Shown here one piece after another: positions 40,706-49,182 of a DNA stretch of 64,000 nt. The notes under the pieces are model-generated. The model saw only the letters and a program-made list of their open reading frames with translations. It was not told where the DNA came from and made no database searches. This DNA is from Burkholderiaceae bacterium (GTDB lineage: Bacteria > Pseudomonadota > Gammaproteobacteria > Burkholderiales > Burkholderiaceae_C): assembly GCA_024235995.1 (NCBI GenBank), contig JACKLI010000001.1, forward strand, positions 558,001 to 622,000, given 5' to 3'. The first letter of the stretch is position 1. Every line of letters begins with the position of its first letter. The position numbers were made by a program, and so were the translations under genes.

Positions 40706-41152
40706 TCAATGTCCTCCGGTGGATTCAACCGTCCAGCCTGGCGGGTACTTGGCCAGGCCAAACTGGATCAGGGTCTTGGCGATGTACGACAGGCAACCGA
40801 TGACGGCGCCCACCATGCACAGCGCATACGCCCACCACACCGGCATCTGCAGGATGAAGGTGGTTTCAAAGTATTCACGCTTTTCCAGCATGCCCTCCCA
40901 CAGCATCCAGGTCAGTGCCAGCCACAGCACCAGCATGATCACGTCGCTGAAGGTGTCCACCAGCCACTTCATCGGCTTGGGCAGGTGCATGTAGAACAGG
41001 TCCACCGTGGCGTGCCCGCCCTTGAGGTAGCACCAGGGCAGAAAGAAGAACACCGCCAAGGCCGTGCCCACCTCGACCATTTCAAAGTCGCCCGGCACAG
41101 GGCCCAGCCCCACGCCAATGAGCGCACGGCCCGTAATGCTGGCCACACTCAT
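40706..41152 (-). pseudogene. TRAP transporter small subunit, 5'-truncated copy
   Basis: Corresponds to dctQ from MSVASITGRALIGVGLG onward, lacking the first 25 residues and the first membrane segment. The break coincides with the IS5-family copy 2. The DNA beyond that IS does not continue the gene, so the gene was already cut when, or before, the IS arrived. Confidence 0.88.
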
Positions 41153-41155
41153 TAG

Positions 41156-42476
41156 CAGGCCGTTGAAAAATCCCCTGCGAGCGTCCGCGTCGGCCGCTAC
41201 GATCTGAAGCCATCCCGCAACAACTGCGACAAGAAAGATGAGAGGCAACCAAGACTTCCAGGGGGCGATGTTCAGCTACATCAGCCTTGAAGAAAGAGTG
41301 CCAGCGGCACACCCGCTGCGCAAGTTGCGCGCCGTGGTGGATGCGCTGCTGGCGAGCATGAACAGCGAGTTCGAAGCGGTGTACGCCCGCCGTGGCCGAC
41401 CGTCGGTGCCGCCGGAGATGCTGCTCAAGGCCTTGCTGCTGCAAATCCTGTTCTCCATCCGCAGCGAACGCCAGCTGGTCGAGGCGGTCAACTACAACCT
41501 GCTGTACCGCTGGTTCGTCGGCCTGAACATCGAGGACAAAGTTTGGGACCACTCCACCTTCAGCGCCAACCGCGAACGCCTCTTCAACGAAGACCTGGCG
41601 CGCGCCTTCTTCGAGCGCGTCAAGCTCAGCGCCCAGTGGGGCCGGCTTGCCAGCGACGAACACTTCAGCGTGGACGGCACGCTGATTGAGGCCTGGGCCT
41701 CGCACAAGAGTTTCAAACGCAAAGACGACGACAGCGGCACGCCACCCGGACGCAACCCCGAGGTGAACTTCAAAGGGCAGGAGCGCTGCAACGGCACCCA
41801 TGCCAGCACCACCGATGCCGATGCCCGGCTGTTCAAGAAGAGCGCGGGCGACAAGTCCCGCCTGTGCCACATGGGGCACATCCTCATGGAGAACCGCAAC
41901 GGTCTGATCGTGGATGTGGAGATCACACATGCCAGTGGCACCGCCGAGCGCGAGGCGGCGCTGGCGATGCTCAAACGCCGGGGCAACAGGAACAAGCGGG
42001 CCACGGTCGGCGCCGACAAGGGCTACGACAGCAAGGCCTTCATCAAGGGCTGTCGCCGGCTCTTGGTCACGCCGCACGTGGCGGCCAAGGACAAGCACTC
42101 TGCAGTCGATGGGCGCATCAAGCGCCACGAGGGCTACAAAACCAGCCTCAAAGTGCGCAAGCGAATCGAGGAGGCCTTTGGCTGGATCAAGACAGTGGGC
42201 GGTCTGGCCAAGACCAAATTGATCGGTCAGGCCAAGCTCGCGGGCCAGGCGCTGCTGTGCTTTGCCACCTACAACCTGGTGCGCATGGGCAGTCTGGGCG
42301 GTTGGTGGGACGCGCATCATGCGTGAACCATGGGATACGTGCGCCCGGAACGGGCAAAACGGCCTGCAAACAGGCCGAAATGGCCGCTCCAATCGCTGCG
42401 CAGGCCAGTTTGCGCGATCCGTTTCTTCGAAATCCACGACCCTGGCGCGTTCGATGAGCATTTTTTCAACGGCCTG
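41156..42476 (+). mobile_element. IS5-family element, copy 2 (1321 bp)
   Basis: Same inverted repeats as copy 1 (CAGGCCGTTGAAAAA / TTTTTCAACGGCCTG) and same length, with 4-bp TTAG duplications at 41152-41155 and 42477-42480. The duplicated site is intact, so the insertion itself is a simple event at a pre-existing junction between dctQ DNA and the DUF6036 gene region. Confidence 0.94.
41238..42326 (+). CDS. IS5-family transposase (copy 2)
   Basis: A 362-aa DDE transposase, the same layout as copy 1 with a few substitutions (for example LLASMNSEFE for LLSSMNSEFE and KGCRRLLVTP for KGCRKLKVTP). Intact. Confidence 0.94.
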   Translation: MRGNQDFQGAMFSYISLEERVPAAHPLRKLRAVVDALLASMNSEFEAVYARRGRPSVPPEMLLKALLLQILFSIRSERQLVEAVNYNLLYRWFVGLNIEDKVWDHSTFSANRERLFNEDLARAFFERVKLSAQWGRLASDEHFSVDGTLIEAWASHKSFKRKDDDSGTPPGRNPEVNFKGQERCNGTHASTTDADARLFKKSAGDKSRLCHMGHILMENRNGLIVDVEITHASGTAEREAALAMLKRRGNRNKRATVGADKGYDSKAFIKGCRRLLVTPHVAAKDKHSAVDGRIKRHEGYKTSLKVRKRIEEAFGWIKTVGGLAKTKLIGQAKLAGQALLCFATYNLVRMGSLGGWWDAHHA

Positions 42477-42489
42477 TTAGCGCGTGCCG

Positions 42490-43023
42490 CTACTTTGTCT
42501 TGTCCCAGCGGCGGATACGTTTCGCGAGGCGCTCGCGCTCTTCCTCATCCATGGTCATCATGGCTGGAACCAGCTCCAAAGCCTCGGAGGCAATGACGTA
42601 GCGATGGCGCAGCATGGCCTGACAGAACTCCCTGTCCTTGTCACGGCCTGCAGCGGCCTTGGACAGAAAGAGGTCCACAAGGCTGAGACACCAACCAATT
42701 TTGCTGTCTGTGTTGGCGTTCTGTATCTTGCACAGGCGTTCTTCCCAGCCCAGCGGCACAGTGAATGTACTGGGGTCCACCTCTTGAGCGTAGTAGCCAT
42801 GGGTCTTGTGAAACTCCGACGCCTCGCCAATCGCACCCTCGATCTTGGTGGCCTTCTCTGGCGCGTACCGCGGGTACATGTCGGCCTCCATGGACCTCTT
42901 GAACTCGTGGGCCGGATACGGTATCGCCCCCAAAATGGACTGACTGCCCACAATCAACAGATCGTATTCTTGGGCAATCTCCGCAGAGACCCGAATCAGA
43001 TGCTCAAGATCGTCACGGTTCAT
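42490..43023 (-). CDS. DUF6036-type nucleotidyltransferase-like protein
   Basis: A 177-aa protein. The N-terminus LLIVGSQSILGAIPYPAHEFKRSMEADMYP (in shorter pieces, IVGSQSILG and the SMEADMYP acidic pair) fits a minimal nucleotidyltransferase fold of the DUF6036/AbiEii-related type, in which the GS motif and paired acidic residues bind nucleotide and metal. The C-terminal half is helical. It overlaps the end of an upstream gene on the same strand by 11 bp. Such proteins are often paired toxins. That role here is inferred. Confidence 0.7.
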   Translation of the reverse strand: MNRDDLEHLIRVSAEIAQEYDLLIVGSQSILGAIPYPAHEFKRSMEADMYPRYAPEKATKIEGAIGEASEFHKTHGYYAQEVDPSTFTVPLGWEERLCKIQNANTDSKIGWCLSLVDLFLSKAAAGRDKDREFCQAMLRHRYVIASEALELVPAMMTMDEEERERLAKRIRRWDKTK

Positions 43024-43504
43024 GGGTGGCGCTGCTCATGTCGCTCAATACCAACCCAGCCTTGAGGCGTGAAACGCTCTCCAGGGCCTGTTCCCTGGTC
43101 CCCTTGGGGAGCAGGACGGTCAAGGGGGAAGACTGGCGCAACTCTTGCGCATTCCGATTTCGTCCCAGCACCTTGGACCACTGCCTGTTGCGCAGAATCG
43201 CCATCCACTTGTCGAACAGTGGCCTGGAGTGGGGACCTGCCGTCGCCATCCAGCGTTCCAGCACCTGCTGGGCCTCTTTGATGCGCTCGGGGTCTTTTTT
43301 GACCAAATCCACAGCAAGTTCATGCAAGACAAGGCTTTGCAGGTCCTGCGCCTGGTGCCGCTTGTTGTCTGCGCTCACGATGATGCTCACCTGAGGCTTG
43401 GGGCGGTGCGAGCGGCCAGCGGCAGAGTCGGCCGGGGGCGCGCGCAAAAGGTCGCCCGCCACAAGCGCCAGGTCAGAGGCCACACCCAATGCCGCCATCA
43501 CCCT
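43013..43504 (-). pseudogene. Partner of nucleotidyltransferase, N-terminus cut by IS21 remnant
   Basis: The last 160 or so residues of a basic, helical protein (ADNKRHQAQDLQSLVLHELAV, VLERWMATAGPHSRPLFDKW, ending SSATHEP). It begins inside the IS21 remnant at 43505, so the natural start, probably including a DNA-binding domain, is missing. The position, immediately upstream of the nucleotidyltransferase and overlapping it, is that of a cognate antitoxin or regulator. I do not recognise the family. Confidence 0.6.
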
Positions 43505-44684
43505 CAAGCGCACGAGATGCTGTTCGATGCGCACGCACGGGCGTTCGCCCTCTTCGGTGGCGTGCCCCGGCGGGGCATCTACGACAACATGAAGACCGCT
43601 GTGGACAAGGTCGGCCATGGCAAACAGCGCAGCGTCAATGCACGCTTCGAGGCGATGACCGGGCACTACCTGTTCGAGCCGGAGTTCTGCAACCGGGCCG
43701 CCGGCTGGGAGAAGGGGGTCGTGGAGAAGAACGTTCAGGATCGGCGCAAGGACATCTGGCGTGAGGCCAGCGAGCGGCGCTGGGGGACGCTTGGTGAACT
43801 CAACGACTGGTTGCAGCAGGCCTGCGTGAAGGCCTGGGCTGAGATGAGTCACCCGGAATGGACTCAGCTCACGGTGGCCGATGTCTGGCAGGACGAACGT
43901 GCTCGTCTCATGCCCAACCCCCGTGCGTTTGATGGCTACGTGGAGCAGCCGGTACGGGTCTCTGCGACCGCACTGATCCACTTCCAGCGCAACCGCTACA
44001 GCGTGCCGTGTGAATGGATTCATGCGGTGGTCAGTCTGCGGGCCTACGCGGATGGCCTGCTGGTGGTCGGGCCCGATGGGCGACAGGTGCGCCTGGCGCG
44101 CAGCTTCGAACGTGATCAGACGCTCTACGACTGGATGCATTACATCGCGCTCATCGAGCGAAAGCCCGGCGCGCTGCGCAACGGCGCGCCCTTCAAGACC
44201 ATGCCCGAGCCACTGCAGGAAATGCAGCGCCAGTTGCTGCGCCACAGCGGTGGCGACAGGGTGATGGCGCAGGTGCTCATGGGGGTGAGCCTGCATGGAC
44301 TGGAGGCCGTGGTGGTGGCGGTAGAGCTGGCGCTGCAGTCCGGGCGGGTGAGTGCCGAGCACGTGCTCAACGTGCTCTCGCGTCTGAAGGAGCAGCGCGT
44401 GCCCGAGCCACCGGTGGCCACGATGCTCAAGCTCAACACGCCGCCACTGGCCAACCTGCAGCGCTACGACGCACTGCGCAACGTCCAGCCTCATGAGGCA
44501 TCACCGGAGTCCGACCATGCATGACGTCATTGATGCCCTCAAAGCGCTGGGCCTGCACGGCATGGCCAGTGCCTGGCCGGAGGTACTGGGCACCGCCCGC
44601 ATGAAGTCGCTGGATCATGAGGCCGTGCTGCACCAGCTCATCAAGGCCGAGACCGCTCAGCGTGAGGTGCGTTCCATGGCTTAC
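43505..44684 (+). mobile_element. IS21-family element remnant, truncated at both ends
   Basis: Identical to the middle of the 2522-bp IS21 element at 10484: from the CAAGCGCACGAG segment in istA to codon 56 of istB. The left break joins the partner gene of the nucleotidyltransferase. The right break joins IS1071 within a shared TTACC. istA is therefore missing its N-terminal 170 residues and istB most of its ATPase domain. Confidence 0.93.
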
Positions 44685-44798
44685 CCGTTTACAAAGCGAA
44701 CAGGAAAGTCAATGAAATCAACGGTCTACCCAGACCACCCCCGCGCCAGTGCTAGCTTTGCGTACCGTCACTTATTGCACTGAAAACGAGGAGACCCC
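44683..44798 (-). mobile_element. IS1071 left-end remnant (116 bp)
   Basis: Reverse complement of the first 116 bases of IS1071 (compare 18808-18923), ending GAGGAGACCCC at 44798. The interior is missing. It marks the border between the catabolic/accessory region and the backbone genes that start at 44799. Confidence 0.93.
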
Positions 44799-44838
44799 GC
44801 TATCGCGCGCGGCTCTTTTGGACTCCGCAGGCTTCGCC

Positions 44839-45093
44839 TCAGCGGGCATGGTGGCGTGCTTGACCGCCGCCAATCGAGATCGGGGGGGTAGCCCGGGGAA
44901 AGACCCTTGCCCCTGGCGTGGGCGTTGGCCGCGCGGACTCGCCCAGCGCATAGCCCTGCGCCGAAGCGATCCGCCGAACCACGCTTTCCAGTCCCTGCAA
45001 CTCCTTCAGTTCCTCGCCGGTGTGCGCGCGGCCGGCGCGCATGCCGACCACCTGCCGCGTCTGCGCCGCCAGTGCCTCCCGCTCACCGCGCAC
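44839..45093 (-). CDS. Hypothetical protein, 84 aa
   Basis: A minus-strand frame with a GTG start at 45093 overlapping the end of the preceding membrane protein gene by 11 bp. The Arg/Glu-rich first half (REALAAQTRQVVGMRAGRAHTGEELKELQGLESVVRRIA) is helical; the tail is Pro/Arg-rich. It might be a separate coupled gene or, if a frameshift exists, the C-terminal extension of the 81-aa protein upstream. IS1071 lies 40 bp after its stop. Confidence 0.45.
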   Translation of the reverse strand: MRGEREALAAQTRQVVGMRAGRAHTGEELKELQGLESVVRRIASAQGYALGESARPTPTPGARVFPRATPPISIGGGQARHHAR

Positions 45094-45328
45094 CCGAACC
45101 GGCCTCTCGCCGCGCCATCGCGCGCTGGTACTGCTCCGACAGCTTCGAGGCCAGCACGTAGCACGCGAAAGACGTGAGCGGCATCACGACGAAGCAGATG
45201 AACCGCGATTCGCTGCGCTGCATTAGCAGTCCGCCTAAGGTGGCGATGCCGGCGCTAAACGACAACAGCCGCAGCACGGCCACGCACAGGACGATGGGCA
45301 GTCGAAGCCAGCCGAGTAGCAGGTCCAT
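45083..45328 (-). CDS. Small membrane protein, 81 aa
   Basis: Begins MDLLLGWLRLPIVLCVAVLRLLSF and has two hydrophobic segments (residues about 7-35 and 43-62: FICFVVMPLTSFACYVLASKL), with a basic C-terminus. It belongs to the small-gene series that follows the korA-like gene. The family is not recognised. Confidence 0.55.
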   Translation of the reverse strand: MDLLLGWLRLPIVLCVAVLRLLSFSAGIATLGGLLMQRSESRFICFVVMPLTSFACYVLASKLSEQYQRAMARREAGSGAR

Positions 45329-45360
45329 ACATCACCACCTTTTCCGTGCGTGGGCCGGCG

Positions 45361-45729
45361 TCACGGCGAAGCGCCGTGCAGCTTGCCGCGCATGCGCTCG
45401 ACGTCGGCCCGCGTCAGAACCGACAACACGCACAGGCGCTGCAGCGCCGCGTCGATGCGCGTGCCGCCTGCCCCGCCGGTGAAATCCCAGGTGAACGGGC
45501 GCGAGCTGAACAGCGCGGCCACGTCCTCGATCCTCGCCTCCGAATCGGCCACCTGATCGACCAGCCGCAGCAGCAGGCGGCTGGCGGCATTGGCCGCCGC
45601 CACGCGCGCACGCTGGCCAGGATCGGCGTCCAGGGCCAGGGCCACCGCCTCGGCGGTAAGCCGGTCCAGATCCTGGCCCACCGCCGCGCGCGCCTGCCAC
45701 AGCCGGCTTTCCCGCTCAAGGGCATCCAT
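45361..45729 (-). CDS. Hypothetical protein, 122 aa
   Basis: Starts at the ATG at 45729 behind AAAGGA. It is largely helical and alanine-rich (MDALERESRLWQARAAVGQDL), with SRPFTWDFTGGAGGTRIDAALQRL in the second half. It overlaps the preceding 61-codon gene by 14 bp. I do not recognise it. It is one of the backbone genes downstream of the korA-like gene. Confidence 0.55.
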   Translation of the reverse strand: MDALERESRLWQARAAVGQDLDRLTAEAVALALDADPGQRARVAAANAASRLLLRLVDQVADSEARIEDVAALFSSRPFTWDFTGGAGGTRIDAALQRLCVLSVLTRADVERMRGKLHGASP

Positions 45730-45901
45730 GCGGGTCCTTTCCGGGCGCCAGGACGCCAGCGCAGCGCGCATCGAGCAGTCGCGCCAGCAACTGCGCATCG
45801 TTGGCGGCATCTACCGGGTCGCGCACCAGCGCGCCGCGCAGGGCGTCCCTGAGCCAGCGGGAAGCGGCAGGGTCCCGCATCACGCGATCGATTTCTTCCA
45901 T
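45716..45901 (-). CDS. Small hypothetical protein, 61 aa
   Basis: Begins MEEIDRVMRDPAASRWLRDALRGAL at an ATG overlapping the end of the korA-like gene by 22 bp. It is helical. The chain of overlapping starts and stops from 46239 to 45361 supports translation as one operon. Function unknown. Confidence 0.5.
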   Translation of the reverse strand: MEEIDRVMRDPAASRWLRDALRGALVRDPVDAANDAQLLARLLDARCAGVLAPGKDPHGCP

Positions 45902-46239
45902 CCTTTGTCCAAGAGGTAGCGTTCGAGGCGCTTGCGCGTCTCGGCGATGAATTCCACCGGCGCCACGATCGTGGCCTCTTCCCAGCCTGGCGGCACCAGC
46001 ACGGGCGCATTGCTGCGCAGTTCCTCCACCTTGTCCATCACCTTGTTGCAGGTCCGGGCCAGCGGCTGGTAGGTGAGGTTGTCGCCGCGGGCCACGACTG
46101 AGACCGCCTCGCCGTCCACCAGCACGCGCTGCACGCGCTCAATCGTGGCCGGCGCGATCCTGAAATACGACACCGCCTCTTCAAGCTCCTTCAGCGTGCA
46201 GCGCTGCGGAACACGTTTTTTCAGGGGGGTGTCGGTCAT
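45880..46239 (-). CDS. KorA/TrfB-like plasmid repressor
   Basis: A 119-aa protein. Residues about 14-60 (CTLKELEEAVSYFRIAPATIERVQRVLVDGEAVSVVAR, shown in pieces) match the KorA/TrfB helix-turn-helix pattern, with TIERVQRVLVDGE as the hallmark. Plasmids of the IncW/IncN/IncP groups use such proteins to repress transfer and stability operons. It is divergent from a trbM/kikA-like gene, as in R388-type plasmids. It probably binds sites in the 46240-46399 intergenic region. Confidence 0.75.
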   Translation of the reverse strand: MTDTPLKKRVPQRCTLKELEEAVSYFRIAPATIERVQRVLVDGEAVSVVARGDNLTYQPLARTCNKVMDKVEELRSNAPVLVPPGWEEATIVAPVEFIAETRKRLERYLLDKGWKKSIA

Positions 46240-46399
46240 GTCGGCCTCATGGGAGATGTTGAAAACTACACCTCATTTTACACCACATAATTAACCTAAA
46301 AAAGGGGAATATGTATCGTTTATCAGAACATAAAAGGATATTAACTATCGTTTGACAATACAATGAAAGCCCAAAGGCGACACAGGCAAGAGGTTTCTC
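46240..46399. promoter_or_regulatory. Divergent korA-like / kikA-like promoter region
   Basis: A 160-bp AT-rich region. The sequence ACAATACAAT at 46355-46364 is also present as the arms of an inverted repeat upstream of virB1 (51645-51672). TATCGTTT occurs twice (around 46314 and 46347). These are candidate operators for the korA-like repressor. TTGACA at 46352-46357 could be a -35 element. Confidence 0.5.
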
Positions 46400-46918
46400 A
46401 TGGCAACACCGCGCACCAAGAATCTGCTGCCCGCCCTGGCCTTGGCTCTGTGCAACATCGCCCAGGCCCAGGCAGACCAGAGCCCGGACATGGAACTGCT
46501 CACGGGCGATACCCGCCTGGCGTGCGAAGCCATCCTGTGCCTGTCCACCGGCGAGCGCCCCAGCGAGTGCCAGCCCGCCATCCGGCGCTATTTCTCCATC
46601 GTCAGGCGCACCCTCGGCAAGACACTGGGCGCGCGGCGCGACTTCCTGAACCAGTGCCCCACGGCGAAAGAGGACGGCTACACGCGCCAGTTGGTCAATG
46701 CACTGGTGGACGGCTCCGGCCGCTGCGACGCCGCCGCACTCAATGGGCGCGGCTGGATGCCCGCCGGTGGCGACAACGGGTACTACATCTCCAATGCAAT
46801 GCCGGCGAGTTGCCAAGCCTACTACGACAACGCAGGCCTCGACGTGGGTTCAGTCCGCCCGATCTATGTCGGCCAGCCCGAGCGCGGCGGCCGCTGGGTT
46901 GATCCTGTGAATCAATGA
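46400..46918 (+). CDS. TrbM/KikA-like secreted protein
   Basis: A 172-aa protein with a signal peptide (MATPRTKNLLPALALALCNIAQAQA, cleaved near residue 25) and the TrbM pattern: DTRLACEAILCLSTG-like segment (TGDTRLACEAILCLSTGE), SECQPAIRRYFSI and CPTAKEDGY, with paired cysteines that should form disulfides in the periplasm. Members of the family affect conjugative transfer or host killing (kikA of IncN/IncW plasmids). An AAGAGG ribosome-binding site lies upstream. Confidence 0.85.
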   Translation: MATPRTKNLLPALALALCNIAQAQADQSPDMELLTGDTRLACEAILCLSTGERPSECQPAIRRYFSIVRRTLGKTLGARRDFLNQCPTAKEDGYTRQLVNALVDGSGRCDAAALNGRGWMPAGGDNGYYISNAMPASCQAYYDNAGLDVGSVRPIYVGQPERGGRWVDPVNQ

Positions 46919-46940
46919 AGAGACTGCCCCCACAGCTGCA

Positions 46941-47384
46941 TCAATGCGTGCCGTGCAAATGAGGCCAGTTGGGTGATAGAGGCTTTGATACAGACGCGTG
47001 GTCGAGGCCGCTGAGAATGCCGCATTCGGCGACCGCATGCGGAGACGTGCAGCGCGCGCGCAACGCCTTCAGGTCCCTCTCCAGCACGCGGAGTTCGCGA
47101 ATGCGTTGCGCTACATGGCCAATGTGCTCGTCAAGCAGTGCATTGATCTCGCCACAGTCTTGTGCAGGCGAATCGCGAAGCTCAATCAATGCGCGGATCT
47201 CGTCCAGGGTCATATCTAGCCCGCGGCACTGGCGGACGAATGCTAGCCGCTCAACATGGATTGGCAGGTAGAGGCGGTAGTTATTCTCAGCCCGCGCTGG
47301 TGGCGGAAGCAAGCCCTCTCGCTCGTAAAAGCGGATGGTTTCAACTGGCGTTCCAGTCGCTTCGGCCAGTGCTCCAATCTTCAC
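46941..47384 (-). CDS. MerR-family metal regulator (CadR/PbrR type)
   Basis: A 147-aa regulator from the GTG at 47384 (MKIGALAEATGTPVETIRFYEREGLLP). The N-terminal winged helix is followed by the dimerisation helix. The C-terminal metal-site Cys residues are in LRARCTSPHAVAEC. It is divergent from a cadA-like gene, with a MerR-type promoter between them. A TTG two codons earlier is an alternative start. Confidence 0.85.
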   Translation of the reverse strand: MKIGALAEATGTPVETIRFYEREGLLPPPARAENNYRLYLPIHVERLAFVRQCRGLDMTLDEIRALIELRDSPAQDCGEINALLDEHIGHVAQRIRELRVLERDLKALRARCTSPHAVAECGILSGLDHASVSKPLSPNWPHLHGTH

Positions 47385-47414
47385 GGGCAAATCCTACCTT
47401 TCTGTATAGAAGGC

Positions 47415-47445
47415 TTGACTCTACACCGACTACAGGGTTTTCAAT
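47415..47445 (+). promoter_or_regulatory. MerR-type promoter of cadA-like gene
   Basis: TTGACT (47415-47420) and TTCAAT (47440-47445) are separated by an over-long 19-bp spacer, with the imperfect dyad ACTCTAC...TACAGGGT inside. This is the hallmark of promoters activated by MerR-family proteins in response to Cd/Pb/Zn. Confidence 0.8.
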
Positions 47446-47467
47446 ATAGAAAAAGCAAGGATCATCC

Positions 47468-47540
47468 ATGAAGCACTCTCACACCGATCAAGGATCTGCA
47501 GTCGCCATCAGCGACGATTGTTGCGGAACCGGGCCCTCTG
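47468..47540 (+). pseudogene. CadA-like metal P-type ATPase, 5' fragment
   Basis: Only 24 codons remain (MKHSHTDQGSAVAISDDCCG), including the DDCC segment found at the N-terminus of Cd/Pb/Zn-exporting P-type ATPases, before IS21 copy B. The assignment rests on this segment and on the divergent merR gene with its promoter. The rest of the ATPase gene is not on the other side of the IS, so it has been deleted. Confidence 0.7.
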
Positions 47541-47646
47541 TGTTGATTCATTTCCAAAGCTGGGCCATTTCGGGACGCATTCACGTTGAAATTTGAGCCA
47601 CGTTGCCGCTCTATCCTGCTGAATTTTTCAGCACGGGGGAGCAGGA

Positions 47647-49182
47647 GTGATCAACGTGAGCACATTGAGCAAGTTACGCCGCCTCGTGCTGAGGCAGGAC
47701 GTGTCGGTGCGCGAGGCCAGCCGGCGCCTGGGCATCTCGCGCAACACAGCCACCAAGTGGCTCAAAGACGGGCAGATGGCCGAACCCCGATACCCGCAGC
47801 GGGTGTCGGGCCCCAGCATCCTGGATCCGTACAAGGAGCAGTTGAGCCAATGGCTCAAGGCCGATAGCCATCGCAGCAAACGCGATCGACGCGGGATCAA
47901 GGCCATGTTTGAGGCGCTGCGCGCGCAGGGCTACAGCGGCAGCCGAGGGCCGGTCTACGCCTTTGCCCAGCGCTGGCAGCAAGAGCAAGGCAACGCTGCG
48001 CGTGGTGCGGGGTTCGTGCCGCTGAGCTTCGAGTTGGGCGAGGCGTTCCAGTTCGACTGGAGCTGCGAGTACCTGTTCATCGGCGGGCTGCGCCGCCGCC
48101 TGGAAGTGGCACACACCAAGCTGGCGGCCAGTCGCGCCTTCTGCCTGGTGGCGTACTACAGCCAAGCGCACGAGATGCTGTTCGATGCGCACGCACGGGC
48201 GTTCGCCCTCTTCGGTGGCGTGCCCCGGCGGGGCATCTACGACAACATGAAGACCGCTGTGGACAAGGTCGGCCATGGCAAACAGCGCAGCGTCAATGCA
48301 CGCTTCGAGGCGATGACCGGGCACTACCTGTTCGAGCCGGAGTTCTGCAACCGGGCCGCCGGCTGGGAGAAGGGGGTCGTGGAGAAGAACGTTCAGGATC
48401 GGCGCAAGGACATCTGGCGTGAGGCCAGCGAGCGGCGCTGGGGGACGCTTGGTGAACTCAACGACTGGTTGCAGCAGGCCTGCGTGAAGGCCTGGGCTGA
48501 GATGAGTCACCCGGAATGGACTCAGCTCACGGTGGCCGATGTCTGGCAGGACGAACGTGCTCGTCTCATGCCCAACCCCCGTGCGTTTGATGGCTACGTG
48601 GAGCAGCCGGTACGGGTCTCTGCGACCGCACTGATCCACTTCCAGCGCAACCGCTACAGCGTGCCGTGTGAATGGATTCATGCGGTGGTCAGTCTGCGGG
48701 CCTACGCGGATGGCCTGCTGGTGGTCGGGCCCGATGGGCGACAGGTGCGCCTGGCGCGCAGCTTCGAACGTGATCAGACGCTCTACGACTGGATGCATTA
48801 CATCGCGCTCATCGAGCGAAAGCCCGGCGCGCTGCGCAACGGCGCGCCCTTCAAGACCATGCCCGAGCCACTGCAGGAAATGCAGCGCCAGTTGCTGCGC
48901 CACAGCGGTGGCGACAGGGTGATGGCGCAGGTGCTCATGGGGGTGAGCCTGCATGGACTGGAGGCCGTGGTGGTGGCGGTAGAGCTGGCGCTGCAGTCCG
49001 GGCGGGTGAGTGCCGAGCACGTGCTCAACGTGCTCTCGCGTCTGAAGGAGCAGCGCGTGCCCGAGCCACCGGTGGCCACGATGCTCAAGCTCAACACGCC
49101 GCCACTGGCCAACCTGCAGCGCTACGACGCACTGCGCAACGTCCAGCCTCATGAGGCATCACCGGAGTCCGACCATGCATGA
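47647..49182 (+). CDS. istA: IS21-family transposase IstA (copy B)
   Basis: A 511-aa transposase identical in translation to copy A, with helix-turn-helix and DDE core. Intact. Confidence 0.96.
   Translation: MINVSTLSKLRRLVLRQDVSVREASRRLGISRNTATKWLKDGQMAEPRYPQRVSGPSILDPYKEQLSQWLKADSHRSKRDRRGIKAMFEALRAQGYSGSRGPVYAFAQRWQQEQGNAARGAGFVPLSFELGEAFQFDWSCEYLFIGGLRRRLEVAHTKLAASRAFCLVAYYSQAHEMLFDAHARAFALFGGVPRRGIYDNMKTAVDKVGHGKQRSVNARFEAMTGHYLFEPEFCNRAAGWEKGVVEKNVQDRRKDIWREASERRWGTLGELNDWLQQACVKAWAEMSHPEWTQLTVADVWQDERARLMPNPRAFDGYVEQPVRVSATALIHFQRNRYSVPCEWIHAVVSLRAYADGLLVVGPDGRQVRLARSFERDQTLYDWMHYIALIERKPGALRNGAPFKTMPEPLQEMQRQLLRHSGGDRVMAQVLMGVSLHGLEAVVVAVELALQSGRVSAEHVLNVLSRLKEQRVPEPPVATMLKLNTPPLANLQRYDALRNVQPHEASPESDHA

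Larger units (their letters stand above)
39162..41155 (-). repeat. Long inverted repeat, right arm (dctM-dctQ)
   Basis: Reverse complement of about 31107-33077, with scattered differences. It ends at the IS5-family copy 2 (TTAG duplication at 41152-41155) and begins next to the IS66 fragment. Confidence 0.85.
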
